The notes below the pieces were generated by a model. It saw only the letters and a program-made list of their open reading frames with translations, had not been told where the DNA came from and made no database searches. From Limanda limanda (taxonomy: Eukaryota > Chordata > Actinopteri > Pleuronectiformes > Pleuronectidae), in NCBI RefSeq assembly GCF_963576545.1, contig NC_083655.1:19266204-19330203 (forward strand): a stretch of 64,000 nucleotides of DNA, written 5' to 3'. A program made the translations under genes and the position numbers. The first letter of the stretch is position 1. Every line of letters starts with the position of its first letter. Positions 36,600 to 48,677 of the stretch are shown one piece after another.

Positions 36600-39500
36600 T
36601 TAATTCAATCAACAAAATAACAGACTGTCATTGAGGAATGATCTGATTCCACAGACTAATTTCACTTCACAATGACTGTTAACCACATCAGATTTTCACA
36701 CAGACATTATGAGGAAAAGTTGAATTTTTTAAAGTAAAAGAACTTATAAATATCATATTTTCACTTAATTGGTTTTAGCAACAGACATAGAGATTTGAAT
36801 GACACATGGCAAAGATGACATCACTGCAAAGATGGCAGAGGGCAGTGATATAACCCAAATCGGGTTAGCCTGCAAAAATAAGAGGTCTGGTCCTTTGCGT
36901 GAAGTTTGGCCCGGAAACGAGTCGAATTCCCGGCCTGAATTATTATCCCATACCACCCCTGCTTCTCATTTAGCATTAAAATCTGCAAAGTCTATGGCTA
37001 TGCTAGCAGCTCCGTGAGGCTACACTTATTGTGTTTTACGTTAAATGCTAATAGTGTTGTCCTGAAAAGTTGACAAGATTCAGTTGCTCAGTGCTATGTT
37101 TCCTGGAGTCTCTGGCTTCAAGAAGAAATGAAGAGTGGACTACATGGGTCTGGTTAGCTCCATTCTTTAGAACTCCCGACCCCAAAATTATTTTTTTAAT
37201 TTGACGAACTAGTAAACTGTGCCTCAATTAAGGGGCTGTATCTTTCGGACACTGTTTTTGAAGACAGAGTCTGTCACAGCGGTGCAACTAGGCAGTGCAA
37301 TTTAGAACACTCTTTCAAAGCGGCAGACAAATGTGCCCTTTCAACCAAGAGAAACGAAGGCTGCAACGGGTGTATCCTTCACAGCCCAAACTATCCCTGG
37401 ATTAATTGCTCTTTGCTGACAAACGGTCTAATGGTGCTAGGGAGTGACTAGAAATTCAGTGCTTGAGCATCACATGGTGCACTTTTTTGTTGGGTTTAAC
37501 TTCAGCTCTGTTGCTAGGCAACAGCAACAAGGGTTTGAAGAGCTTGAGATACAATTACGTAAAGCCCCTGAAGACAACACTTGTTTTGGTTCAGCCTTCA
37601 CAGTCATCAAAAGCTTTTACCCCTGAATTGAATCACAGCTGTAGTTTGAAGCCCCCATTTACACTTTGAATAACTTTTCTTTAACATCATAAATGGGCTG
37701 GGCATTGATGTAACCTTTTTATCTTAATTCCTCAATTTGTCTGTTGGTTATGTTGCAGAATACCAGACTGAGTAAATTTTGACTAATTAAAAATTATTAT
37801 TTTTTGAACTGTAGTACACTGGCCCAACAGGATCAGTGTCAGTTCATTTTAATGGGGCAAAGGCACTTTCGGAATGCTTTGTAGGTTTACTAATTACCCT
37901 TTGCAGAAGACAAAAACAAAAGGTTTATTTTATAGAAATACTCTCGCACTGCCAACAGCCAAATATTCATTATTTTCCTTGGAACTGCTGATGAGAAAAT
38001 CTGACATGAAACCACATCAAAGAACTGAAGGTATGAGCCACTCTGAAGGTCAATGACTGACATTGAAAAGAATATTTATATATATGCATTTTTTTATCAC
38101 ACATCAATTAACAAGCGTGTATCACACCTCACTCACATTGTCTGCAGTCAAGCGAAAGGAGAGGCTGAAGGTTATGGCACAAAAGGAAAAAACGAAAAAA
38201 AGGCGAGCTGATTATGAGTTATATAAAAAGTGAAACAATCTCATTATCTCTCCCTTGTTCTTTGATGAGTTCACAGGGGAGCTTATTAGTCTCATCACAT
38301 GGGTCAATTACAAATGCACCCCCCCCCCCTCCACTGACGGAGGATTGTTTGATTATTATTTTTACCTTCGTCTAGCGATCAGGTGATGTGTGCTGAATTG
38401 TATCTCTATTGCTAAATCCTTCTGATTATATTGCGTCAACATTCTTGGTGGTGTGTGTGTGTGTGTGTGTGTTTGCTTTGAAGGGCCACCTACGGACGTG
38501 TCTGTAAGTAAGAGCACAAGCAGAGAGAAGAAGCCTAATTGACTGTCATTGGAGTTTGTATCAGAGCTCAGGGTCTGTTGAGGAGACAGTTCCCTATTTT
38601 TAAGAGGGGTTACATGGTACAGTTGTTGGATTCCTTTTTAAATATAATCAGCTAGAAAAGTTTCATGTGAAGAGAAAACTTTGAGCGTAGAAATAAAGAA
38701 ATGGGAAATGGGTCCATTCTTCAGCACTTGTAGGTTGTGAAATCACCCTCTGGTAAACAAAAAGTAGTTCAAATTTGCAGAAAGATCTAGTGAATGGAAT
38801 GTTCGTAAAGCTGAGAGCCGACGGCCAATAAGAGAACCTGCAATTCACCTTTGCTTTTAAAAATAGAAACTCCAATTTTCACATTTAGAACCGAGAGGGA
38901 TGAGGCAATCGTTCATCCTTAACATCAGTAACAGTGCCAGTATTGTGTCCCCTTTTTTATAAGCATTGATAGGTTAATGAATCCCCACAGGCTGACTAAT
39001 TCTGTAATAACATGAAAAGTATTACAACAGCCATTCAAAATTCAATGTCATCCGAAAACAAATTAAAAAATTTGAAGATAAGGCTCAAATGATGTTAACC
39101 GATTTTGTAACAAGATTTGTCTAATTGGATCTTCCTTTTTCCTTTTACACATTTGGCCATACCATATAACTGGGCAGCCTGGAACACTCGGTTTTGCCCT
39201 CAGATAGTATTTAAATGTTTTTTCCTGTTTTATGACAGGTGTTATTATGTGTAATATATTTGAACACAGTATAGAGTTACACAAGCTCAATCCTCGGTCC
39301 TATTTTAAAGGCCACATAACACGTACCACAATATTAACTATCATAATTATGCATATAACATGCACATTTACCTTGTTCTGTCACCAGGTGACTACATTAA
39401 CATCGATTATCTCTAGGATGGGATTTAATAAATTATTTGATTCTCCATAACTTTCTCTAGCTTATCACATATTATTAACGGAAGTTAACAATCTACCAAA

Positions 39501-42470
39501 GAAATATAAGCAAGAATTCCTGAATCAAGACCAGACAGAACTCAAAACAGAAACTATTCCAAATGAAAGTACTGCTTCTGGTCCATGAATATATTTAAGG
39601 CTCAAAATAAATCTCGTAAAACTCTGTCTTTTCATAAAATAAGCATGGAGAAGCAGCATTTAGTCCAGGGGATATAAAACATGCTCTTAAATCCAGGTTA
39701 ACATTCTGAACTTTCTGGCATGTTCTATGGTACCTTTGACTAAACCTTAAATAACCACCACAAACAATTTTACCTGTCTTTTCAGCATTTATATCTCTCA
39801 ATATTGTATTTTCTTAAATATTCTATTAATAAACATTATATCATTTGAAATGTTTGATTTATTTGTTTATGTTTGGATGCATTATGCCAAGCAATTTGAA
39901 AAGGCCTTGTATGGATTGTCATATACAGATCAACTTTCTCCCTTCTGTTATTTTGACTGTTTAACAAATTGTCCTGTACTAATAACACAATATATAATTA
40001 GGTATTACCTTGTTATTGCCAGTTCAGCATCAGACTTCATTCTTTTACCCAAGTGTTGTCTCTGATGTTTGTGATGTCGATCACCTCTTTGCCTCTTCTG
40101 AAGTTAGCCAGCTGAATGGCTCATCTCATGTCATTCCCATAGCAGTGTCTGTTCCACAGCTCAGAAAACGTATTAAACCTTATTAATACCTTTTACATTG
40201 TTAACACATCAATTGCTGAGGCTCTTAGCAAGTGACCATCCCCACCAACTGACCCCCAACGAGACACTACATTTGGCTGAATCGAATAAATACCTTTTAA
40301 ACGCCAGGCATACCAATTCTTTTGACTTGTTAATTATCTCTACAGGACTCAATTCCACTTGACTTCATTTGATAACTATTATCATTATCATACTGACACT
40401 TGAGGTAAAATATTAAACAAGAGGAGGCCTGTATCATTTTAAGTTAAAGGAGGTAAAAAATATGCAGTTGAACCTCTATTTTTTTATTTTATCAAACAAG
40501 AGAAGAATCAAAAGTGAGAGCAGGATACTGAGGTTGCTGTGGCTGATTGCTTGAGGCTTGGAAGAACACACACACACACACCAGTCCACAATAAACGGTT
40601 GCTATGAAATTAATAATATTCATGCCCTGTGATTAAATATACTGAATATGCTTAAGCTTTTAAAATATTGAAGTGCCAACATACATAAGTTTTAGCTTCA
40701 GTATCTGAATATCTTTAGGCTCAACCTTATCAAATAAACTGGGAGCAAATCATATTTCAGCACTACAGATTACATAGAGTGGAATAGGAGAAAATTCAAT
40801 TTGAATGTGAATGTAATATTTGCTATGTCATGAACTATGTTTATGAATATGAGCTAGTGATTAGTCAGAATGTGGTCATTTATAATATTCACTCTATGAC
40901 AAAAACTAATTGCCTGTGCGAAATAATGTATTGCACAGCCCCTCGTAAATATGATTACTGCGCGGGTAAGCACCAAGGATATGATATAATTCTGATAATG
41001 TTGCAGACCTTAGCTCCATCTGTGGTAAACTGCACAATTTACCGTAACTTACACATCTCCGTAAATGAACTGTGTTGTTTGTTTTTCGGTCCGTACAGCA
41101 CCAATAGTTTTCATCCCACAGTATTACATTTACATAATTTTGCTGTCTATGCTATTACCACAAGATAATAGGCAGGGCTAAAGGGTAGTGGATTTGGAAT
41201 GGGCTAGTTTTATCATGACTGTTAATGTTTTATAATGTTTGCCCTGTGTATACAAAATAGACTAAAAGGCTTTAAAAAATAACAATGAAACTTCAACCTA
41301 TGACAGTCAATACAAAAGCGTTAAACTGAGCAAAAGAGCATAGTATTTCTAGAATTTACACTGATGGTATTAATACACACTTTTAAAACACCCCTCAGTG
41401 GCTTTTAATGTCCACAATAGATGTCATGGAAAGAACAGTTATCTATATTACCATGGCAATTTGTTGGCTTATGCTCTCTTGCAGTTACAGGAAAACACTT
41501 ACTGTATTTTCCTGTGACCTACATATAACAATATGTTTGTCCATCTTGAGCAATCTTACCATTTTAAGTCTCTCCTACTGCCTTCAACACCTATTTTACA
41601 CTGAAATGGGTAAACGCAGGTTTCTTAAACGCAGGAGAACCTGCCAACAAAAGGCTACCGTCCCCTTCTCATTGCTTGTAGAGGAGTTTGCTTTCCTATT
41701 TTAGGGTCATACTTAAAATGTTACTCTTTGATAAAGCTTATAGCTAGGGCTGGATCAGGTGAGCCTTGCTACTATCATTTATAACATAATTACATAAATT
41801 ACTTACTCACTTACTTACAATAAGTGCATTCAACCATGAGGGTACAAACCCAGAACAACAAGAATCAAGAAAGTACAACTCCAAAAAAAATAAAAGCAAA
41901 ACTGCAAAGTGCTATAAGTAAGTACCATTTAAGTGCTACTAAATTGTTCGTTTTAAAATTGTATTCAAGGTATAGTCGGAAGAGGTGTTTTTAGATTGTC
42001 GCAAAAGATTTTTCCTCATGTGCAACGTTACAAAGGTGCCGTAAACTGAGAATATCTCTCACGTTGCCATCTTGCCAAAAATTGCTGTTAAACTTAGTTC
42101 TAGACTAAATAAAACAATAAGTACACACACGTTATTTACCGAACCAACACCCTGGAACTCGATGTGCATCATGACATCTTGCAGAAAAGCGTCTTCACTG
42201 CCACAATAGAGAAGAAGACAACGTTAGACACCTGGGTGTCGTGTTTCCATCAATGCTGATCTGAGCCGATAAAACCCTCCATACGCTGCAGACTCATTAG
42301 ACCCTGGAGTGAATGCAGATTGTATCTGGTCCCATTTCAGACAAGAGCCAGATGTTAGCGTGTTGTTTGACCAGTGGAAAACGGCCTGAAGTTACCTATG
42401 AAGTAAGTGAGTTCTCCGATTACTGAATTGTCGACAGAATATTGTTCATTATGATAGAGAATGGAAGCCT
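36600..42470. other. No gene recognised
   Basis: Six kilobases of AT-rich sequence with a C-run (38320-38329), a GT microsatellite (about 38451-38472), a CA microsatellite (about 40567-40581) and a possible small exon (38148-38233, separate entry). Frames up to 112 codons (40830-41168) have no recognisable domain. Confidence 0.4.
38148..38233 (+). other. Possible short terminal exon
   Basis: A good acceptor (cacattgtctgcag, ending at 38147) is followed by an open stretch reading KRKERLKVMAQKEKTKKRRA then DYELYKK and a TGA stop at 38231. The very basic helical peptide and its position directly after a strong acceptor suggest a last exon of an unidentified gene on the plus strand. No upstream exon is recognised nearby and no poly(A) signal is obvious directly after it. 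It could be chance. Confidence 0.25.
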
Positions 42471-42473
42471 TTT

Positions 42474-42645
42474 CGGGGCGACTTTGGCTCAGTTGGTGGA
42501 GTTGTTGGTCCCATTACAACAGTTTTATCCCCAGCTCTTCTAAGCAGTGTGTTGAAGCATCTTAGGGTGAAACACTGAAGTCCTAATTGTCTCTGATGGC
42601 TGTGTGGGCTTCATTCGAAAATGTTGATTATTGTGTGGATGTGCA
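42474..42645 (+). mobile_element. tRNA-derived SINE relic
   Basis: 'ggcgactttggctcagttggtggagttgttggtcccatta' resembles the tRNA-like head (A-box TGGCTCAGTTGG) of a widespread fish SINE. The trailing 'gaagcatcttagggtgaaacactgaagtcctaattg.ctctgatggctgtg' corresponds to its body (gtccttgggcaagacactgaacccctaattg). The B box is degraded. Confidence 0.6.
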
Positions 42646-44215
42646 AACGACTTTGAATAGTTGTTAAGAAAAAAAAATGTTTTTATATTACTATTGAATA
42701 AAATGTTGTTTCATGCCCACTGCATAAAATGATCACTCCTGTTGTATTTGTCACCTTTTGTCTACTTGTTTCAGGAACAAGATTTACTTAATAACTTATT
42801 AACCAAAATCTGAAACTCAAAACTGAAGCTACAGAATCGTTTTGGCAGATGTTACTGACTGGTGAAACAATTAAGTGCACCTTTTCAAACAGAGCTCCCA
42901 TGCTTTTCTATTATGCATCAGCACACACACTCAGGGGTTGAATGGCCTACACAGCATGAGGAGTGGAGGAGCTGGGCATTCGAATCACAGATCTTCTGAT
43001 TAGTGGACGACCCGCTGTACCTCCTTATTCACAGGCGTGCCATGATGAGGACATTCTTCACAGCGAAAAATAAGATTGCATACAGTTGATGATTGTATAC
43101 ATTTACAGTGTCTCTGCTCCAACTCACAGCTATGACCTTTCATCTTATGATAATATGAATAGAGCTGGACAGGGAAATCAACACAGCCTCTGATTGGTTC
43201 ACAGCTGCAGGATGAGGAAATCGCCAGTGGCTATAATATTGTGTGTTATTATCTTTGCCAAGATATAGTATGTTGCATTTACCACATTTGAACATGGGGT
43301 CTCTAGGGCAGTTTTTGCATTTCATAACCTGAATTTATGAAATCTGCTTGAGGCTTTTGTTTTTCTTCATCTATTTTTAAACACTTTTAAATTTTTGGAA
43401 AAAAACTGACCGTTTGCTGCCTTTGTGTCTCTTTGTCTCGATGCCTTCCACCCCCAGTATAAATTGCTTTATCTTTGAACTCATGGCTGCTCTTGCGGTC
43501 TCCAGCTACACTGACAGTGGTGGGTCAAACTCCAGACCTCTGCTGTTGGCTTGTTTCTTTTTCCCATTGCCAATTTCCAACACAGTGATCCAACAACGCT
43601 GAGTGATACCATCGCTGACAGAGCCCTAGTCAGCAGCTGCAACATAGGATGTTGTCATTTGAAATGGTGACACTGACCTGGGGTTTGATAGATGGATACA
43701 ATTATTACCAACACACCCCCAGCAGCACCCAGTCACCTCAGTGTGTCTCACCTCAGGTCAGACTGGAGAAAAAAAAATAAAAAACACCCTGTTTACTGCA
43801 GTGGTTGAGGTGGTAATCCTGATTTATCATTTTTGAGAACAGGCTTTACTTTGTGATAGCATAAATGTAATATTTGAAATGTCATTGAAAACACTTGATT
43901 AGAATTGGGATTTGACTGTGATGCCAGTGGAGAATGTTAATTTTGGTTTTGTAGGTTTTAAAAGTCTACCGCAGCTCCTGAGGGAAACATCTGGCTCTTT
44001 GTCTCTGCTGAGTAGTGCACAGTGAGTTTCAGAATTGGTTCATTAAAAAAGATGCCTTATTCATATTTGGTTATGTGAGTAGGGAATGGTGAGTTGGAAT
44101 AATGAAAGAAAAATACTATACACCTTAATTATGTGACAGCAAGCATGATTTGAAGGATGATCGAGGCTAAATGGGAATAGTTTTTTTCATTAATGTAGTG
44201 AGAAAAAGGTTTAGA
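42646..44215. other. No gene recognised
   Basis: AT-rich intergenic-type sequence with only short frames. Confidence 0.45.
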
Positions 44216-44219
44216 ATGC

Positions 44220-44570
44220 AATTATTAGGGCCAGAGCACCGAACACAATGAGAGACAGTGAGGCCCTATTGAAATTGTAAGGAGTATTTTTTTCAGGCAA
44301 ATGAATTGGCTTTTTGAGGGATTTAACATGCTCAAATTATTACCAAAATTTGCAGAAAATTAGAAAGTTGTAAAAATGTACGTATTCTGGAGTAATTTCA
44401 ATGGGTGTGGCTAAATGGCTCAACGGCCAAACACAAAAATCAATACACAGGTGTATCATGACCAGACAAACAAAAAAGTTTGAGGTGCAAATTGTGCAAT
44501 TAGAAAAATGCAACAGGAAGCCCACCATATTGCATTTAGTTGCCATATTTCACATTTTTTACTCTGAGGT
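44220..44570. repeat. Interspersed repeat copy ('gggccagagcaccgaa' family)
   Basis: Begins 'agggccagagcaccgaacac..gaggccctattgaaattgtaagg' and includes 'ttgcagaaaattagaaagttgtaaaaatgtacgtattctggagtaatttcaatgggtgtggctaaatggctcaacgg'. The latter matches 53434-53525, the left flank of the IS3EU-like transposon. It is a common teleost non-coding repeat whose family I cannot name. Confidence 0.6.
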
Positions 44571-45069
44571 ACTTGTACTTATACTTGTAAGAGCTTATTT
44601 GTGTTGTGTCTGTTCCGTAGTTCTTACAGTGTTTTCTGAAGACTGGTTGTGAAGGAGAATTTATGTCCAAAAATAACGGTTGAACATCAATAAAAGCCTT
44701 TGGAAACATTAGTAAGCTTCACCATTGTCCGGCTGGGGTTCTCTACACCCACTGTTACTGGAAGGGTGTCCAGCTAGTGGAGTAGGTGCACTTTGTTGTT
44801 GCTGAAATCCATAATGTCAGTACTCCAGTAAACGAAACAGTGCATGAGGTGCATTAAATACATTTATTCTCCAGCATTTAGTGTGCTGATGTGAATTTCC
44901 TCTTGTTATTAGTTGGCTACTGGTTATTTCTCAATTCACCTCTTTTTTTTTTAAATACACTTTCAATTATCCTGCCTGACCAACATGAATCATAGTGCCT
45001 TAAATAAGTTCTCTACATAGTGCTCTTTTGGTGTCCTTTTCTGTGGTTGTGCTCTTAACAAACTCTTTA

Positions 45070-45325
45070 AGGTAAATATTACAATTTTGTGTTTTCCATG
45101 AAAACTCACACTTTTATTTATCAAATGAGTTGCAAAATGAATAGAAAATATAGTCAAGACATTGACAAGGTTAGAAATAATGATTTTTATTTGAAATATT
45201 AATGTTGTTCTTCAAACTTTGCTTTCGTCAAAGAATGCTCCATTTGCAGCAATTACAGCATTGCAGACCTTTGGCATTCTATCTGTTAATTTGTTGAGGT
45301 AATCTGTAATCTGAGGTAATCTTTT
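45070..45325 (-). pseudogene. Tc1-like transposon 3' part, relic
   Basis: 'aattttgtgttttccatgaaaactcacacttttatttatcaaatgagttgcaaaatgaatagaaaatatagtc' then 'cttcaaactttgctttcgtcaaagaatgctccatttgcagcaattacagcattgcagacc' is the 3' region of a very common fish Tc1 family. The minus strand encodes its C-terminal 'DRMPKVCNAVIAANGAFFDE' segment. The terminal inverted repeats and the rest of the transposase are missing. Confidence 0.7.
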
Positions 45326-45329
45326 AACC

Positions 45330-45620
45330 CATGTTTTATTCTAAACCCAGCTTACAAATGTATGGGGCTTTCAACCGTCTGGAGATCTAATCCCCTCAGA
45401 CCAATTTCATTATGTTTGCTGGTATATAATAGACTTGAAATCTCAGATTCTCCCCAGATAGATCGCAGCACTGAGACGATCCGGGTTACGGTCTCGGTCC
45501 CTGCATCTCACCCGTCCTACTGAGGAGGTTAAGGTTGGAAACTATTTTCCCAAGAAGATCACTCAACCGTAGACACCGAGTCCAAATGCGCCCAGACGTG
45601 CAATCCCACTTCTGACACCA
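45330..45620 (-). mobile_element. LTR retroelement leader with tRNA-Leu primer-binding site
   Basis: The plus strand at 45603-45620 (ATCCCACTTCTGACACCA) equals the 3' end of a vertebrate tRNA-Leu including CCA. Its complement is therefore a tRNA-Leu primer-binding site on the minus strand. Beyond it toward lower coordinates lies GC-richer DNA consistent with a retroelement leader, which breaks off near the Tc1 relic. On the other side an LTR-like repeat begins (entries at 45621 and 47804). No gag or pol frame is recognised, so only the 5' end of an element survives. Confidence 0.65.
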
Positions 45621-45641
45621 AAGTTATCTACGTGTATTTTA
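45621..45641 (-). repeat. LTR-like repeat copy 2, first part (interrupted)
   Basis: 'gtgtatttta' next to the primer-binding site matches the start of copy 1 (14416 on). It is then interrupted by the Tc1/IS630-type element and resumes at 47804. The TA at 45640-45641 is the left copy of the element's TSD. Confidence 0.6.
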
Positions 45642-46234
45642 CAGTTTTTCTCAATTGGTTTGGCTCATTTCACGAAACAGAAATTACATTCTCAAAACTA
45701 CACGTGCAAACCTCCAAACCACTGGGCACTTGTTCACAACAGATTGGCAGATCTCATTCCTTTAATCAAATTGCAATTGTATTAGCACAGCCTTGCACAT
45801 GACAAGCACAATTTTCATATGATTTAGGACACCTTGCAAACGGTTAGGTACAATTGCCTTCAGTTAGCCCAATTACCAATTGAACATATCTTGCTGGTCT
45901 AAACTGAATGTTGCTTCTCAGTCAAGTGGTTGTTCTCTGCAGAACATGTTGGCATAATTTCATTGTTTACATCATCACCTGCACAGTAGGTCACTCCACT
46001 GTCAAAATCTTTCAGGCACATTATACCATGAAAAACATCATGGTATATACTGTAATATGGATCTCTTGGATCATCGGCCTAATTTTCAGGTGCAACTAGA
46101 ACTTTACTAATCAAGGGGGAGTTTCACACATCCGATCACCAATCACACAGTAAGTTTAGTTAGCTGACAGGTGCTATCCAGGGAATAAATGCTTCCATCA
46201 AATATCTAGAGCTTGACCAAGTTCAGTACAATTT

Positions 46235-46540
46235 ATGAACCTGGAAGCACCTGGCCAGGGAAACAACCAAGGGCAACTGCCTGCTCGAGGAAGAAGAGGA
46301 AGAGGAGCAAGGGTGCGTGGTGGTGGAGAAGGGGGAAGAGGCCGAGGAGGACCAAGACAACAATTTGTGCCAGATGAAATTCGGGCTACACTTGTGGACC
46401 ATGTGGTCAACCATGGCCTCACAATGGCAGAGGCAGGTCGTCGAGTTCAGCCTAATGTGCCACGCTCTACAGTGTCCTCTATCATCCAAACATTCCGCAG
46501 GGAAAACAGGTATGTGGTCAGTCAACTATGGAATTATTGA
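46235..46540 (+). pseudogene. Transposase N-terminal part (HTH)
   Basis: The frame starts MNLEAPGQGNNQGQ, goes through an RG/GR-rich low-complexity segment (about residues 15-50), then a helix-turn-helix: DEIRATLVDHVVNHGLTMAE, AGRRVQPNVPRSTVSSIIQT, FRRENR. This layout is the DNA-binding half of a fish IS630/Tc1-type transposase family. After FRRENR the frame leaves transposase homology. An 'aacaggtatgtg' splice-donor-like word stands there, so either an intron or, more likely, the edge of an internal deletion begins. The segment that should contain the first catalytic Asp is absent. Confidence 0.75.
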
Positions 46541-46639
46541 TGGTAGAGTTAACTGTAGTATTCAAATTTATTGAACTAAAGTCAAAGTAAACAAGTAAAT
46601 ACAAATGGTAATAGTGTCTATTCCCACACATTTTTCATT

Positions 46640-47005
46640 GTGTGGGACAATGTAAGCTTCCACCGTGGCCCGCTCATCAGGGCGTGGCTCACTGCCCATC
46701 CAAGAATGCTGATGGTGCTCTTATCACCTTACTCCCCATTCCTCAATCCTATCGAGGAGTTTTTATCTGCATGGAGGTGGAGAGTCTATGAGCATCGGGC
46801 TCAAAACCAGAGGTCCCTTCTCGGGGCAATGGATGCTGCTTGTGGTGTTGTCACAGCAGAGCAGTGTCAGGGATGGTTGCAGCATGCACGCCGATTCTTC
46901 CCCCGTTGCATAGCAAGGGAGAACATCAGATGTGATGTTGATGGAAGTCTGTGGCCAGACAGACGAGAGCGCGAGGATGAGCAGGCGAGTGAGGATGAAA
47001 ACTAG
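46640..47005 (+). pseudogene. Transposase C-terminal part (DDE second Asp and Glu)
   Basis: Begins WDNVSFHRGPLIRAWLTAHP, which carries the second catalytic Asp. The block SPYSPFLNPIEEFLSAWRWR follows, with the terminal catalytic Glu, then a conserved tail (GWLQHARRFFPRCIARENIR, CDVDGSLWPD). This matches the C-terminal third of the same IS630/Tc1-type family as the upstream piece. Only about 100 bp separate the two parts, where roughly 150 residues including the first catalytic Asp would be expected. The element therefore cannot make active transposase. Confidence 0.82.
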
Positions 47006-47386
47006 TGAAACTCCAGCTTTACTTTAGTTTGTTACTGTATGTGTTGTTAGTGTAGGCTATACCTAATTTTAGTTTTGATGTGCTAATTGTCCCGCAGTAT
47101 ATTGTGCTATACATATTTTCTGTTACTGTAACCACGATGTATGGCAATTACTGTAACAATTTCCATGGCTGTATGACTGCAATAAAGTATTTTATGTGAA
47201 ACCCTGAATTAATCTTTTTTCTGTTTACACATAGTATTCTGGAAAGAAAACATCTACTGAAACCATTCAGTGTCAAAGGACTGAGCCAAGATTGAAATGT
47301 GCACATGAGGGATATTTCTATGGTCCACTGCCACACTGACAAAACATCTAAACATTTTGACCTGTAGTGTTTAAACAATGCCAAAG

Positions 47387-47801
47387 GGACTTTTCATTTT
47401 GGGGGCACTGACTATTTGTATGAGAAAAGGATTTAGTTTTGACTGATGAGTTGTCTGTTTTGGGAGAGATATTACCTTTTGCAGGTGTGCCATGGAGTTT
47501 TGCTGAACCATCCAGGTTATTTTGGCAAATGTATTTAAACCTTGGAGAATGTCCTTTTTCCACTGAGAGATGAGCCACAGCAATCGAGAAGGAACTTTTC
47601 ATTTTCGGGGCACTGACTATTTATATGAGAAAATGATTTGGTTTTGAAGCTTGAGTTAACTGTTTTGGGTGAGATATGACCTTTTGAAGGTGATCCATGT
47701 AGTTGTGCTGAACCATATAGGCTATTTTGCCAATTGCACTTAGTGCTCTGAGAATGTAATTTCTGTTTCGTGAAATGAGCCAAACCAATTGAGAAAAACT
47801 G
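47387..47801. repeat. Tandem duplication of the right subterminal region
   Basis: 47387-47590 and 47591-47801 are two diverged copies of about 205 bp. Shared words include 'acttttcatttt.ggggcactgactattt.tatgagaaaa', 'gttttgggagagatat' / 'gttttgggtgagatat', and 'gctgaaccat'. The last 50 bp of the first copy (ttggagaatgtc...gatgagcca..gcaat.gaga) is a decayed version of the terminal inverted repeat, so the element once had or acquired a second right end. Confidence 0.8.
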
Positions 47802-47803
47802 TA

Positions 47804-48186
47804 ATAGGGGCTTTCTGCAGAAAGGATCAACACAGAGAGTCACAAGGATCTCAGAGTGAAATGGAAAACAGTCAAATGCAAGGATCTTATATAGGAGGAC
47901 TAAGGCTATCTCTCAGAACCAGTTCAGACTGGTTCTGTAAGCGCAGGTTGAGAGAGGAATCTAAACACAGACAAGTGATTTACATGTGTTTCCTTTGGAG
48001 ATAAGCAGCAATACATTCAGTTCTTTGGAGAGTAAATAAGTGGCAAAAGGGTCCGACAGTTCAGGCCATAAAACACCTCAGGTCATAAAGCATTTGGACC
48101 GTTTGTATATACAGGTCATAAACGTCTTTAGACAAGGCTGCAAAAACTTACTTTCCAAATACAAAATAGTTTGTCAACCATACTCA
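47804..48186 (-). repeat. LTR-like repeat copy 2, main part
   Basis: Matches 14424-14798 throughout (cagaaaggatcaac, cagactggttctgtaagcgcag, tttcctttggagata, aggctgcaaaaacttact) and ends at the same point (...CATACTCA). Together with 45621-45641 it forms one LTR-like unit next to the tRNA-Leu primer-binding site, split by the Tc1/IS630-type insertion. Confidence 0.65.
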
Positions 48187-48640
48187 GTTAATTTTTCTAC
48201 TGCAGTATCTTCCTGTCCTGCATAGTACAACCTGAACAAATCTGCTGGTGCTCACCTTCCCCTGGTTTGAGACCAGGACAAAGAACAAGGAGAGGAGATT
48301 ATGTTTACAGGCAAACCACTGATCTCCTTATTTGGGAGAAATGATAATTTTTTGTTTGTGTGTAGGCATGTATAAAAAGGTCAAATGTACAGGCTCTAAT
48401 AATCCCATGTTATCCCTTGTTTATGTTTGTCTTTGATTGGTTTAGTGTTGCTATCTACTATCTGCATCAACAGTTAAACCTAATAAGACAAATATTACCT
48501 TTTTCATCCATAATACTTTGCATGGAAACCCCAGAATTGTTAGATTTGGAGATACATTGTTCAGGTAATCTTCATCACTAACATGCTGAATGAGAATTAA
48601 CAACCTGCTGTGTGTTGGTAAAACACTTGGTTTTAATTGC
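48187..48640. other. No gene recognised
   Basis: AT-rich sequence between the LTR-like repeat and the 3' flank of the rab3gap1 retrocopy. No 3' LTR matching 52059-52400 is seen here. Confidence 0.5.
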
Positions 48641-48649
48641 TTTTAATGG

Positions 48650-48677
48650 TTTATTTTTTATTTTTAAGTCTTTTATT
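48650..48677 (-). terminator. Cluster of AATAAA poly(A) signals downstream of the rab3gap1 retrocopy
   Basis: The minus strand has AATAAA at 48672-48677, 48657-48662 and 48650-48655, about 290-315 nt past the stop codon. They could be inherited from the parental rab3gap1 3' UTR. No poly(A) tract follows them, which argues against ordinary LINE-driven retroposition, though an AT-rich position is also compatible with chance. Confidence 0.4.

Larger units (their letters stand above)
45642..47801 (+). mobile_element. Tc1/IS630-type transposon, 53-bp perfect TIRs, TA TSD
   Basis: Both ends carry the same inverted 53-bp sequence (CAGTTTTTCTCAATTGGTTT... through ...CATTCTCA) without a mismatch, bounded by TA at 45640-45641 and 47802-47803. 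The element encodes two parts of an IS630/Tc1-type DDE transposase on the plus strand, with an internal deletion. Its right subterminal region is tandemly duplicated (entry at 47387). It inserted into an LTR-like repeat, and the uninterrupted form of that repeat is copy 1 at 14.4 kb. The perfect TIRs suggest a recent insertion. Confidence 0.92.

Noticed and set aside
40830..41168. 112-codon plus-strand frame
   Set aside because: No recognisable motif, no signal peptide or splice context. Treated as chance in AT-rich DNA.
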